Assembly (NCBI GenBank): GCA_963826055.1 | Contig: CAWGVO010000017.1 | Coordinates: forward strand, 62,001 to 126,000 | Direction: 5' to 3' | Length of the DNA: 64,000 nucleotides | Origin: JBBDMC01 sp963826055 | Lineage (GTDB): Bacteria > Pseudomonadota > Alphaproteobacteria > Rhizobiales > Kaistiaceae | Shown here: positions 31,797 through 40,793 of the stretch, piece by piece | How the letters are laid out: the number at the start of each line of letters is the position of its first letter | Position numbering within the stretch: the stretch's first letter is position 1 | Position numbers and translations under genes: made by a program | Notes under the pieces: generated by a model | Told to the model about the DNA's origin: nothing | Seen by the model: the letters and a program-made list of their open reading frames with translations, nothing else | Database searches by the model: none

Positions 31797-32812
31797 CGAG
31801 CGCGCAGGGCCGGGCCGATCCGGTCGACACGATTGGTCCAGATGGCACCGTCAAGTCGCGGCGGGACCGGTGAAAGGTCCGACACTTCGTCGATACCGCT
31901 GGAAAAGCCCGACCCGTCGTAGGCCCCGAGAAGAACGAGGCGGGTGCCGTAGCGGGCCAGCCGCGCGGTCAGCCGGTTGGGGTAGCCCCAGACGTACGGG
32001 GCATAGTCGATCGGTATCATGAACAGCGACCCGCGACATTCGGCGGGGACGACGCCGAACCAGCCCAGCAGTTCGTATCGGATGAGACATTTTTTCGCGT
32101 CGTCGGTGCCGAGCACGGTGACATCGGGCTGCGCTTGCCGGAATGCGTCAATCGCCTTGCCGCCGCCGTAGACCATGATGAGCGACTGACGGTCCTGCGG
32201 CAGGGCGCCGATGCGTTCGGCCAGAAGCGCGCCCTCGGCAGGGTCGTCGCTCTTGATGTTTATGAGGAAGCGGCGGCCGGGAAAGGCGTCGAGCACCTCG
32301 GCGAGGGTCGGCATGAGGCCGACGCCCTGGCCGCGAAACGGAGACGTCTTGCCTCCGTCGGCGGTGTAGCCGTAGCCGATGTCGAGTGCCTTCAGTTCGG
32401 CGAGGCTGTGGTCGCGGGTTATGCCGGTGCCGTCGGTGCGGCAATCGAGCGTCCAGTCGTGGAAGACCACGAAATGTCCGTCGGTGGTCGGATGGACGTC
32501 GAACTCGACGATGTCGGCACCGGCGGCGAAGGCGGCGGCAAACGAGGCGACTGTGTTCTCTATGTAGGGATGCTCGGGCTCAAAGATTCGCGACGCGGTG
32601 CAGGTGGTGCCGGTCAGCCCGTCGCGCCGGAACGTCTGGCCAAGGCCACGATGGGCGATGATCAGCGGCTGGCCGGTCGCGGCAGGGGCGAGCGCGCTGG
32701 TGTTCGTCAGAAAGATGGCCGCGGCCGCGGTGGCGGCACCGATGGCGACGCCCCCCAGGATACGAGACAGCTTATGCAAGGGTCTTCCCCGTTTTCCGTC
32801 GGCCGATCCCAT
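31793..32812 (-). CDS. Glycerophosphodiester phosphodiesterase family protein, membrane-anchored
   Basis: This 339-residue GDPD-fold enzyme would hydrolyse glycerophosphodiesters to an alcohol and glycerol 3-phosphate. A signal or anchor helix lies at about 15-40 (LGGVAIGAATAAAAIFL). The TIM barrel starts LIIAHRGLGQ, with the catalytic His-Arg, then ENTVASFAAAFAAGADIVEF, DVHPTTDG and the second catalytic His in FVVFHDWTLDCRTDGTG. The catalytic set is complete. Two cysteines in an insert (TCTASRI, LDCRTDG) suit an extracytoplasmic location. Start ATG at 32812 is uncertain. Confidence 0.85.
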   Translation of the reverse strand: MGSADGKRGRPLHKLSRILGGVAIGAATAAAAIFLTNTSALAPAATGQPLIIAHRGLGQTFRRDGLTGTTCTASRIFEPEHPYIENTVASFAAAFAAGADIVEFDVHPTTDGHFVVFHDWTLDCRTDGTGITRDHSLAELKALDIGYGYTADGGKTSPFRGQGVGLMPTLAEVLDAFPGRRFLINIKSDDPAEGALLAERIGALPQDRQSLIMVYGGGKAIDAFRQAQPDVTVLGTDDAKKCLIRYELLGWFGVVPAECRGSLFMIPIDYAPYVWGYPNRLTARLARYGTRLVLLGAYDGSGFSSGIDEVSDLSPVPPRLDGAIWTNRVDRIGPALRAR

Positions 32813-32923
32813 GGTGCCCGAAGAGGTCGAAAAAAGGGCGGCAGGCGCCCTGCCCTGCGGTTGTTGGCCGGTGGATGGCCCGCTATCATCCCGCGATCGA
32901 AGGGGCCGATCGGAGGTTCCGCC

Positions 32924-33247
32924 ATGCTTCGTGCCTTGACCGCGTCAGCCATGATCGCAGCGGTCGCGACGCTGTTCGTCGTGCCGCCGGCGGCCGCGAA
33001 GACGTGCAAGCGATCAACCGTCTACGGGGAGGCGCATGACTCCTACGCGGCGGCGATCGGCGTGTGGGAGAGCAAGGTAAGCGGCTCCTTCGGTGCCCTG
33101 TGGTCGGATTACGGCATCGCCGCGGCAAAGACGTCGGCCTCGATCTCTCTCGGCGGCAACGCGCTGAAGTACGTCGTGAGCGGGATTCCCTGCCTGACCG
33201 AGCCGCTGTACCGCAACGTTCCGTCGGGCAACCTCAAGCCCGGATAG
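32924..33247 (+). CDS. Small secreted protein of unknown function
   Basis: Not recognised. The 107 residues begin with a signal peptide (MLRALTASAMIAAVATLFVV then PPAAA-KT). The mature part of about 80 residues has two cysteines (near its start, KTCKRST, and near its end, GIPCLTEP), a likely disulfide. It also has an Ala/Ser-rich helix-like middle (HDSYAAAIGVWESKVSGSFG). GGAGG 8 bases before ATG 32924 supports the start. It is divergent from the phosphodiesterase and converges with icd. Confidence 0.7.
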   Translation: MLRALTASAMIAAVATLFVVPPAAAKTCKRSTVYGEAHDSYAAAIGVWESKVSGSFGALWSDYGIAAAKTSASISLGGNALKYVVSGIPCLTEPLYRNVPSGNLKPG

Positions 33248-33261
33248 CCGGCGTCCGCTAC

Positions 33262-34473
33262 CTAACCCATCGCCTTCTTGAGGTTCTCGTCGACCTTGTC
33301 GAGGAAGCCGGTGGTGGTCAGCCAGCGCTGGTCGGGGCCGACCAGGAGGGCGAGGTCCTTGGTCATGAAGCCGGATTCGACCGTCGCCACGCACACCTTC
33401 TCCAAGGTGTCGGCGAAGCGGGCGAGCGCATCATTGCCGTCGAGTTTGGCCCGGTGGGAAAGCCCGCGCGTCCAGGCAAAGATCGAGGCGATCGAATTGG
33501 TCGAGGTCTGGTTGCCCTTCTGGTGCTCGCGGAAATGGCGGGTGACGGTGCCGTGGGCGGCCTCCGACTCGACGGTGCGGCCGTCGGGCGACAACAGGAC
33601 CGACGTCATCAGACCGAGCGAGCCGAAGCCCTGGGCGACCGAGTCGGACTGGACGTCGCCGTCGTAGTTCTTGCACGCCCAGATGTAGCCTCCCGACCAC
33701 TTGAGCGATGCGGCGACCATGTCGTCGATGAGCCGGTGTTCGTAGGTGATGCCGGCGGCCCTGAAGCGGTCGGCGAACTCGGCATCGAAGATCGACTGGA
33801 AGATATCCTTGAAGCGGCCGTCGTAGACCTTGATGATGGTGTTCTTGGTCGACAGGTAGAGCGGCAGTTTGCGCGTCAGCGCGTAGTTCATTGAGGCCCG
33901 CGCGAAATCGGTGATCGAATCGTCGAGGTTGTACATCGCCATCGCCACGCCGGCCGAGGGCGAGTCGAACACTTCGCGCTCGATTTTCGTTCCGTCGTCG
34001 CCGACGAAGGAGAGGGTGAGCTTACCCTTGCCGGGGAAGTGAAAATCGGTGGCGCGATACTGGTCGGCGTAAGCGTGGCGGCCGATGATGATTGGCCGGG
34101 TCCAGCCGGGCACGAGGCGCGGTACGTTCTTGCAGATGATCGGCTCGCGGAAGATGACGCCGCCGAGGATGTTGCGGATGGTGCCGTTGGGCGAGCGCCA
34201 CATCTTCTTGAGGCCGAACTCGGTCACACGCGCCTCGTCCGGGGTGATGGTGGCGCACTTGACGCCGACGCCGTGTTTCTTGGTCGCCTCGGCGGCGTCG
34301 ATGGTCACCTGGTCGTCGGTGGCGTCGCGGTTTTCGATGCCGAGGTCGAAGTAGACGAGATCGACGTCGAGATAAGGCAGGATCAGTTTGTCGCGGATCA
34401 TGTGCCAGATGATCCGGGTCATCTCGTCCCCGTCCATTTCGACGACGGGGTTGGCGACCTTTATTCTCGGCAT
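33262..34473 (-). CDS. icd: NADP-dependent isocitrate dehydrogenase
   Basis: TCA-cycle enzyme converting isocitrate to 2-oxoglutarate and CO2 with NADPH production. The 403-residue length and sequence are those of the homodimeric, eukaryote-like type found in rhizobia, not the E. coli type. Signatures: NPVVEMDGDEMTRIIWHMIR at the N-terminus, KCATITPDEARV, YADQYRATDFHFPGKGKL and the family pattern KNYDGDVQSDSVAQGFGSLG. The ATG at 34473 lies 9 bases after AAGGGG and gives MPRIKVANP. An in-frame ATG at 34500 would add nine residues not expected in the family. Confidence 0.95.
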   Translation of the reverse strand: MPRIKVANPVVEMDGDEMTRIIWHMIRDKLILPYLDVDLVYFDLGIENRDATDDQVTIDAAEATKKHGVGVKCATITPDEARVTEFGLKKMWRSPNGTIRNILGGVIFREPIICKNVPRLVPGWTRPIIIGRHAYADQYRATDFHFPGKGKLTLSFVGDDGTKIEREVFDSPSAGVAMAMYNLDDSITDFARASMNYALTRKLPLYLSTKNTIIKVYDGRFKDIFQSIFDAEFADRFRAAGITYEHRLIDDMVAASLKWSGGYIWACKNYDGDVQSDSVAQGFGSLGLMTSVLLSPDGRTVESEAAHGTVTRHFREHQKGNQTSTNSIASIFAWTRGLSHRAKLDGNDALARFADTLEKVCVATVESGFMTKDLALLVGPDQRWLTTTGFLDKVDENLKKAMG

Positions 34474-34509
34474 CCGGCGCGCCCCTTGCTCGATGCTCAT
34501 GATCGGGAA

Positions 34510-34538
34510 ACCGCCGGCTCCTGACCGGAGCCGGCGGT
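34510..34538 (-). terminator. Strong hairpin between the HdeD-like gene and icd
   Basis: ACCGCCGGCTCC and GGAGCCGGCGGT form a perfect 12-bp stem with a 5-base loop. On the minus strand it is followed by TTTCCC, a short T-run, so it probably ends the HdeD-like transcript; it could also act in the icd leader. Confidence 0.55.
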
Positions 34539-34589
34539 GTGACGGCGCGCCTATAGCATCGCAGGGCGGGCGTGCAAAGCCGCTTCGAC

Positions 34590-35153
34590 TTACATCGACG
34601 CCATCCGGCGGGCGGCCAGCGCAATCATGATGTAGCTCCATCCGCTGAAGATCAGGGAAATGCCGGCGAGCGTTCCCAGAACCCATGCTGACGACGACGG
34701 CCACGAGGCGAGGATCATCAGGCCGACAACGATTGCGAGCACGCCGGCTGCCACGATCCAGCCCCAGGCCGGGTGAGGGCGGAAATTGAACCCGAGGATG
34801 AGCTGAACCACACCCTTGGCGATGAAAATGACGCCGAGGAGCAAGGTCAGGGTGACCGCCGCCACGATCGGGTTGTTGAGCATGGCGATGCCGCCGACGA
34901 GGATGATCAGGCCGATGACGAGCTGCCATATGAAACCGCTCCATGAGCGGACGCCCCAGGCATGCACGAGTTGCAGCACGCCGACGAACACAAGCGACCA
35001 GCCGACGACCAGCGCCACCGTGATCGAGGCAAGCAGCGGCATGGCGATGGCGAAAGCGCCGCCGATGAGAAAGATGATGCCGATAGCGATGAACCAGCCA
35101 GTGTGTGGCCTGATATCGCCCATCCGGCCAGCGGTCATATCCATGTTGGTCAT
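34590..35153 (-). CDS. HdeD-family membrane protein (DUF308)
   Basis: This 187-residue inner-membrane protein has six predicted helices arranged as repeated helix pairs (FIAIGIIFLIGGAFAIAMPL, ITVALVVGWSLVFVGVLQLV, WQLVIGLIILVGGIAMLNNP and similar). That is the HdeD layout; HdeD in E. coli contributes to acid resistance at high density. Function here is inferred from family only. The ATG at 35153 is preceded by GGGAGG at 5 bases; an in-frame extension to 35222 lacks support. The 12-bp hairpin downstream separates it from icd. Confidence 0.82.
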   Translation of the reverse strand: MTNMDMTAGRMGDIRPHTGWFIAIGIIFLIGGAFAIAMPLLASITVALVVGWSLVFVGVLQLVHAWGVRSWSGFIWQLVIGLIILVGGIAMLNNPIVAAVTLTLLLGVIFIAKGVVQLILGFNFRPHPAWGWIVAAGVLAIVVGLMILASWPSSSAWVLGTLAGISLIFSGWSYIMIALAARRMASM

Positions 35154-35269
35154 TGTCGCCTCCCGCAATGGTTGAGGCGCTGAGAATACTCCCGACCGCC
35201 AGCAACCGGAATGGTCTTCCAAGCCGGTGCCTTGACCGGCCTTCGCCGCTTGTCCTAGGTGGCCGGATC

Positions 35270-36070
35270 ATGGCGGATCGGACCCCCATCGGCGAGCCGG
35301 CAATCGTCCTTGTCGAGCCCCAGCTCGGCGAGAACATCGGCGCGGCGGCGCGGGCGATGGCCAACTTCGGCCTCGCGGACCTGCGGCTCGTCAACCCGCG
35401 CGAGGGCTGGCCGAACGAAAAAGCGCGCGCGTCGGCGAGCCGCGCCGATCCCGTCATCGACCGGGCGCGGGTCTTCGCCTCGCTTGAGGAAGCGATCGCC
35501 GGCCTCGGCTTCGTGTTCGCAACGACCGCGCGGGCGCGGGAGGTGGCGAAGACGGTCGTCGGGCCGCACGAGGCAGCGATGCGCTGCCGGGCCCTGGCGG
35601 CGGCCGGCACTGGCGTCGGCATCCTGTTCGGGCGCGAGCGCACGGGGCTCTCCAACGAGGAGGTGGCGCTGGCCGACGAGATCGTCACGTTGCCCGTCGA
35701 GCCGGCATTTTCATCGCTCAACATCGCCCAGGCGGTGCTGATCCTCGCCTACGAATGGCGCCTCTCGGGGTTGGCCGGCGAAGCAGTGGCGCTGCCGTTC
35801 GCCGACGGAATCGCGCCTCCCGCGGACAAGGCAGTCCTCATCCATATGTTCGAACACCTGGAATCCGCCCTCGAGGCGGCCGGCTTCTTCCGCCCGCCGG
35901 AGAAGAAGCCGCACATGGTGCTGGCGTTGCGGGCCATGCTGCAGCGGGCGGGGCTGACCGACCAGGAGGTGCGCACCCTGAGGGGTGCCATCGCGGCGCT
36001 GGAGCAGCGCCCGACACGGCCCCACAGGCTGCCGGACGGCACCGTGACGACCGAGCGGGGGCGGGGGTAG
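35270..36070 (+). CDS. trmJ: tRNA (cytidine/uridine-2'-O-)-methyltransferase TrmJ-like
   Basis: A SPOUT-class RNA methyltransferase of 266 residues that methylates the 2'-OH of nucleotide 32 in some tRNAs in E. coli. The N-terminal family start is IVLVEPQLGENIGAAARAMA. The knot region contains GILFGRERTGLSNEEV and FSSLNIAQAVLILAYEWR, which bind SAM. The ATG at 35270 follows AGGTGG. The C-terminal extension with RPTRPHRLPDG is alphaproteobacterial in style. It is divergent from the HdeD-like gene and upstream of rpsD, which has its own promoter. Confidence 0.88.
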   Translation: MADRTPIGEPAIVLVEPQLGENIGAAARAMANFGLADLRLVNPREGWPNEKARASASRADPVIDRARVFASLEEAIAGLGFVFATTARAREVAKTVVGPHEAAMRCRALAAAGTGVGILFGRERTGLSNEEVALADEIVTLPVEPAFSSLNIAQAVLILAYEWRLSGLAGEAVALPFADGIAPPADKAVLIHMFEHLESALEAAGFFRPPEKKPHMVLALRAMLQRAGLTDQEVRTLRGAIAALEQRPTRPHRLPDGTVTTERGRG

Positions 36071-36083
36071 GGCAACCGCCGGT

Positions 36084-36113
36084 TTGACAAAGCCGGCTAC
36101 CCGGCGCTATGAC
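36084..36113 (+). promoter_or_regulatory. Probable sigma-70-type promoter of rpsD
   Basis: TTGACA (36084-36089) and TATGAC (36108-36113) are separated by 18 bases, a good vegetative promoter in a GC-rich region. It leaves a transcript leader of roughly 145 bases before rpsD. Confidence 0.6.
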
Positions 36114-36265
36114 CCGGCCGCCGCGCGTTGCCCGAGACGGTCCGCGCGGCGTTTCCTGCGACCCGCGAGAGACGAAGGCGCGCTGCCTCGCCTCTCTGTC
36201 GGCCGGCCCCGCAAGGGGCGGCAGAGGAGGGCGCCTAAACCCTTTGGAGCAACGAGGGATACGCG

Positions 36266-36883
36266 ATGACCAAGCGCGCGCCGGCGAAATACAAGATCGA
36301 TCGCCGCCATGGACAGAACATCTGGGGGCGCCCGAAAAGCCCCGTCAATCGCCGCGAATACGGCCCCGGCCAGCACGGGCAGCGGCGCAAGGGCAAGCCC
36401 TCCGATTTCGGCACCCAGCTCCGCGCCAAGCAGAAGCTGAAGGGCTACTACGGCAACATCTCGGAGAAGCAGTTCAAGAACATCTACTACGAGGCGATCC
36501 GCCGGACCGGCGACACCTCGGAGCATCTGGTCAGCCTGCTCGAGAGCCGGCTCGACGCCATCATCTATCGCGCCAAGTTCGTGCCGACGGTGTTCGCCGC
36601 GCGTCAGTTCGTCAACCACGGCCACATCCAGGTCAACGGCAAGCGGGTGACGATCCCCAGCTACCGGGTGTCGCCGGGCGACGTGGTGTCCGTGAAGGAT
36701 GCCTCGAAGCAACTGGCGCTGGTGCTTGAAGCCACCCAGCTCGCCGAGCGCGACGTGCCCGACTACATCGACGCCGACCACAACAAGATGACGGCGACGT
36801 ACGTCCGCCGTCCGGGGCTTTCCGATGTGCCATATCCGGTGCACATGGAACCGCACCTGGTGGTGGAATTCTATTCGCGCTGA
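36266..36883 (+). CDS. rpsD: 30S ribosomal protein S4
   Basis: Primary rRNA-binding protein that nucleates assembly of the 30S subunit. The 205-residue protein is full length. N-terminal MTKRAPAKYKIDRRHGQNIW and the S4 RNA-binding domain LDAIIYRAKFVPTVFAARQF, NHGHIQVNGKRV are intact. It lacks the zinc-finger cysteines. GAGG precedes the ATG at 36266. The long leader contains the GC-rich hairpin CCCCGCAAGGGG and could serve S4-type feedback control, which is inferred only. A strong bidirectional terminator follows. Confidence 0.97.
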   Translation: MTKRAPAKYKIDRRHGQNIWGRPKSPVNRREYGPGQHGQRRKGKPSDFGTQLRAKQKLKGYYGNISEKQFKNIYYEAIRRTGDTSEHLVSLLESRLDAIIYRAKFVPTVFAARQFVNHGHIQVNGKRVTIPSYRVSPGDVVSVKDASKQLALVLEATQLAERDVPDYIDADHNKMTATYVRRPGLSDVPYPVHMEPHLVVEFYSR

Positions 36884-36903
36884 GGCGCGGAACGTCCGAA
36901 TCG

Positions 36904-36935
36904 AAAAGGCCGCCCTTTCGGGCGGCCTTTTTTCA
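36904..36935. terminator. Bidirectional intrinsic terminator, rpsD / grxD
   Basis: AAAAGGCCGCCC-TTTC-GGGCGGCCTTTT is a perfect stem with T-runs on both strands. It serves rpsD on the plus strand and grxD on the minus strand. Confidence 0.9.
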
Positions 36936-36954
36936 TGTCCGATCGGTGCCGGGC

Positions 36955-37296
36955 TCAGGCCGACTGCGGCTGGCTGGTGGTGACGCCCTTCTCGACGAGG
37001 GCCGTCTGGAGCTCGCCCTGCTGGAACATCTCACGGACGATGTCGCAGCCGCCGACAAACTCGCCCTTGACGTAGAGCTGCGGGATCGTCGGCCAGTTGG
37101 AATATTCCTTGATGCCCTGGCGGATATCGGCGTTCTCCAGCACGTTGACGCCTTTGTAGTCGACGCCGAGATAATCGAGGATCTGGACGACCTGGCTGGA
37201 AAAGCCGCACTGCGGGAACGTCGGCGTGCCCTTCATGAAAAGCACGACGTCGCTCGATTTCACCTCGTTGTCGATCCAGGCCTGGATGTCGCTCAT
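36955..37296 (-). CDS. grxD: Monothiol glutaredoxin, Grx4 type
   Basis: A 113-residue CGFS glutaredoxin that carries [2Fe-2S] clusters with BolA partners and glutathione. The active-site CGFS is at residues 30-33 in GTPTFPQCGFSSQVVQIL. The glutathione-binding WPTIPQLYVKGEFVGGCDI follows. All key residues are present. The bolA gene on the same strand is just upstream, a known functional partnership. Confidence 0.95.
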   Translation of the reverse strand: MSDIQAWIDNEVKSSDVVLFMKGTPTFPQCGFSSQVVQILDYLGVDYKGVNVLENADIRQGIKEYSNWPTIPQLYVKGEFVGGCDIVREMFQQGELQTALVEKGVTTSQPQSA

Positions 37297-37398
37297 TGGC
37301 GAATCTCCGGTGGGTTTGGGGGCGGCAGCGGCCGCAAATCACGCTGCCAATAGCATAGGTTGCGCGCGGGAAATCGCAATAGAGCGCCTTGTCGCCCC

Positions 37399-37632
37399 TT
37401 AGTCCGGTGCGCTGGTTTGCAACGCCAGGGCATGCAGCACGCCGCCCATGCGGCCCTGCAGGGCCTTGTAGACGAGCTGATGTTGCTGGACGCGGGTGAT
37501 GCCGCGAAAACGCTCCGAGACGACCTCCGCGGCGTAGTGCTCGCCGTCGCCGGCGAGGTCGCGGATGGTCACCCTGGCATCGGGCAAGGCCGATTTGATC
37601 AACGATTCGATGTCGTTGGCGGTCATCGCCAT
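37399..37632 (-). CDS. BolA family protein
   Basis: This 77-residue BolA-like protein binds monothiol glutaredoxin and helps in iron-sulfur trafficking or iron regulation. The fold is visible as VTIRDLAGDGEHYAAEVVSE, then FRGITRVQQHQLVYKALQG. The histidine in QQHQLVY is the conserved cluster-ligand position. It lacks the BolA-specific loop cysteine and is closer to the IbaG/BolA2 type. It lies between purL and grxD, 16 bases after the purL stop. Confidence 0.9.
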   Translation of the reverse strand: MAMTANDIESLIKSALPDARVTIRDLAGDGEHYAAEVVSERFRGITRVQQHQLVYKALQGRMGGVLHALALQTSAPD

Positions 37633-37648
37633 GACGGGATTCCCTTGA

Positions 37649-39846
37649 TCAGCCGGTCATGAACGCCGGAAACCAATTCTCATGCGCCTCGCGGAGCTTT
37701 GCAACAGCCACGGGGCGGCAGTCACCCAGACGGAGTACGTCGCCGCCGGTGGTGCCGATGCGCACGAACGTGACACCGGACGCCGCCGCCCTGCTGTGCA
37801 AATACCGCGCCGTCCCCGGGCGTGGCGGTGACAAGGTAGCGGCCCTGGTCCTCGCCGAAGAAAGCTGCAGTCGGCGACGCGGGCGGCGCATCCACCGTGG
37901 CGCCGATGCCCGATGCCATCGCCATCTCGGCGAGCGCAACGGCGAGGCCGCCGTCGGAAAGGTCGTGGACGGCGGTGGCGAGGCCGTCACGGATGACGCG
38001 CGCGGACGAAGTCGCCCGCCCGCTTCTCGCGGGCGAGGTCGACGGACGGCGGCGGGCCTTCCTCGCGGCCGAGAATTTCGCGGAGCCAGATCGACTGGCC
38101 GAGGTGCGTGCCCCACGCATCGGGTGCGCCGACAAGCCAGATGTCCTCGCCGGCTGCCTTGAACGCGAGGGTGGTGACGGCCGCCACATCGGGGACGAGC
38201 CCGACGCCGCCGATGGCCGGGGTCGGGGGAATGGCGGCGCCGTTGGTCTCGTTGTAGAGCGAGACGTTGCCGGAGACGACCGGGAAGGCGAGTGTCCGGC
38301 AGGCCTCCGAGATGCCTTTGATCGCGCCGACCAGCTCGCCCATGATCTCCGGCTTCTGAGGATTGCCGAAGTTGAGATTGTCGGTGACGGCGAGCGGTTC
38401 GGCGCCGACGGCGGTGAGGTTGCGCCAGCATTCCGCCACCGCCTGCTTGCCGCCCTCGAACGGATCGGCGGCGCAGTAGCGCGGGGTGACGTCGAGGGAA
38501 AACGCCAGGCCCTTCTTGCCGGCGACACGGACCACCGCGGCATCGCCGCCGGGGCGCTCGATCGTGTTGCCAAGGATCAGGTGGTCGTACTGCTCCCAGA
38601 CCCAGCGGCGGGAACTCATGTCGGGCGAGTTCAGAATTCGCGCGAGGTCGGCGGCGCAGTCGGTCGATTCCGGGACGGCGCCGAGCGGCGGCGGGCCGTT
38701 GCGGGCGACCCAAGGCCGGTCATACTCGGGGGCCTCGTCGCCAAGCTCCTTGATGGGGAGGTCGGCGGCGACCTTGCCGTGGTGGCTGACGCGGAAACGG
38801 AGGTCGTTCGTGGTGCGGCCGACGATGGCGAAATCGAGACCCCACTTGCGGAAGATCGCCTCGGCCGCGGCCTGCTTTTCAGGCCGCAGCACCATCAGCA
38901 TGCGCTCCTGACTCTCCGACAGCATCATCTCGTAGGCAGTCATCGCCGCTTCGCGGCAGGGGACCTTGTCCAGGTCCAGCTCGATGCCGAGGTCGCCCCT
39001 GGCGCCCATCTCGACGGCGGAGCAGGTTAGGCCGGCCGCTCCCATGTCCTGGATGGCGACGACGGCGCCGGACGCCATCAGCTCGAGGCAGGCTTCCAGC
39101 AGCAGCTTCTCGGAAAACGGATCGCCGACCTGGACGGTCGGGCGCTTCTCGTGGGAGGCGTCATCGAATTCGGCCGACGCCATGGAAGCGCCGTGGATGC
39201 CGTCGCGGCCGGTCTTGGAGCCGAGGTAGACGACGGGCAGGCCGACGCCTTCGGCCTTCGAATAGAAAATCTTGTCGGCCTCGGCGATGCCGGCGGCGAA
39301 TGCGTTGACCAGGATGTTGCCGTCGTAGCCGCGGTGGAAATTGACTTCGCCGCCGACGGTCGGCACGCCGAATGCGTTGCCGTAGCCGCCGATGCCGGCA
39401 ACGACGCCGGACACCAGATGCCGGGTCTTCGGATGACCGGGAGCGCCAAAGCGAAGCGCGTTCAGCGCCGCGACGGGCCTTGCACCCATGGTGAAGACGT
39501 CGCGGAGGATGCCGCCGACGCCGGTCGCCGCGCCCTGGTACGGCTCGATGAACGACGGATGATTGTGGCTCTCCATCTTGAAGACCACGGCCAGCCCGTC
39601 ACCGATATCGACGACGCCTGCGTTCTCGCCGGGACCGCAGATCACGCGCGGCCCGGTGGTCGGCAGCGTCTTCAGCCACTTCTTCGACGACTTGTACGAG
39701 CAGTGCTCGTTCCACATGGCCGAGAAGATGCCAAGCTCGGTCAGGTTCGGCTCGCGGCCGATGAGCGCGATGATGCGCCGGTACTCCTCGGCCGTCAGAC
39801 CGTGGGCGGCGACGACGTCCGGGGTGATCGCGGCAGGGGCGTTCAT
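37649..39846 (-). CDS. purL: Phosphoribosylformylglycinamidine synthase subunit PurL, with two frameshifts
   Basis: Synthetase subunit converting FGAR to FGAM with ATP and ammonia from PurQ (fourth step of purine synthesis). The first 619 codons are clean: MNAPAAITPDVVAAHGLTAE, the conserved KMESHNHPSFIEPYQGAATG and GCGPGEN-like CGPGENAG. The frame then breaks at a CGCGCGCG run (37997-38004); VIRDGLATAVHDLSDGGLAV continues in a second frame. A second break at CCC (37789-37791) leads to SGVTFVRIGTTGGDVLRLGD in a third frame. The 2198 bases are two more than a whole number of codons; removing one base at each break gives 731 residues, a normal length. The start overlaps purQ (ATGA). Two breaks in a normally essential gene suggest assembly error. 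Confidence 0.9.
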
Positions 39847-40503
39847 GCCGCGGCCAGCAGCCCTTCGAACAGCGCGCGGCCGTCGGTGCCGCCCTGGAGC
39901 GGCTCGATCAGGTCTTCCGGGTGGGGCATCATGCCGAGCACGTTGCGGTGCTCACCAAGAATGCCGGCGATGTCGTCGAGCGAGCCGTTGGGGTTGTCGA
40001 CGTAGCGGAAGGCAACGCGGTCCTCACCCCGCAGGCGCGCGAGAGTGTCGTCATCACAGCGGTAGTTGCCGTCGCCGTGGGCGACAGGAGCGCGGACGAC
40101 CTCGCCCTTCGCGTACCGTCGGGTAAAGACCGAGTCGGTCGTCTCGACCCGCAGATGCACGTCGCGGCAGACGAAGCGCAAACTGGCGTTGCGCATGAGC
40201 GCGCCCGGCAGCAGGCCCGCCTCGCAGAGAATCTGGAAGCCGTTGCAGATGCCGAGGACGGGCACGCCGGCCGCGGCCCGCGCGGCGATCGTCCGCATCA
40301 CCGGGGCTCGGGCGGCGATGGCGCCGGAGCGGAGATAGTCGCCATAGGAGAAGCCGCCGGGCAGCACGATCAGGTCGACGGCGGGGAGTTCGGTGTCGGT
40401 GTACCAGACCTTCGCCGGCGGCGCTGCCGCCGATGTCGGTCAGCGCGGCGATCATATCGCGCTCGCGATTGGAGCCGGGGAAGACGACGACGGCGGATTT
40501 CAT
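39843..40503 (-). CDS. purQ: Phosphoribosylformylglycinamidine synthase subunit PurQ, with a frameshift
   Basis: Glutaminase subunit that feeds ammonia to PurL. The N-terminus from ATG 40503 is MKSAVVVFPGSNRERDMIAA. Near 40425 the frame shifts, and the correct continuation KVWYTDTELPAVDLIVLPGG then GFSYGDYLRSGAIAA is one base out. The catalytic Cys is in VLGICNGFQIL and the His-Glu pair in MMPHPEDL. The gene spans 661 bases, one more than a whole number of codons, so one surplus base explains the break; the repaired protein would be 219 residues. Its stop overlaps the purL start. Confidence 0.88.
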
Positions 40504-40553
40504 AGAGCGAGCCTTGGCGCGACGGGCCACTTGTCTTCAGGCAATTCGCCGGC

Positions 40554-40793
40554 TCAATCTGATGCCGGCTCAACAAGGTCGAGCGGCCGCTCGATTCGAT
40601 CAAGCCGCGCATCCTGACGGTCAAGCGTCGAGTAGATGTTGTGAATATCCTGCTGGACAGCGACGAGGTGACCCCGAAAAGCCTGCATTTCGCCCTTCAG
40701 TTCGTCCACCTTCCTGTCAGTCATGTCTACGCGTTCCTGAATGCGCTTCAGGACCTCGAACATGAGTTCGTTCGTCACTTCAGCCATTCTCAT
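40554..40793 (-). CDS. Small coiled-coil protein inside the pur operon
   Basis: A 79-residue protein with no recognised family. It is mostly a charged amphipathic helix (LKRIQERVDMTDRKVDELKG, then STLDRQDARLDRIERPLDL) consistent with a coiled coil and possible oligomer. It starts at ATG 40793 after GGGAG and overlaps the purS end by 14 bases, so it is embedded in the operon. Its position suggests a link to the PurLQS complex, but this is only context. ATG 40787 is an alternative start. Confidence 0.65.
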   Translation of the reverse strand: MRMAEVTNELMFEVLKRIQERVDMTDRKVDELKGEMQAFRGHLVAVQQDIHNIYSTLDRQDARLDRIERPLDLVEPASD

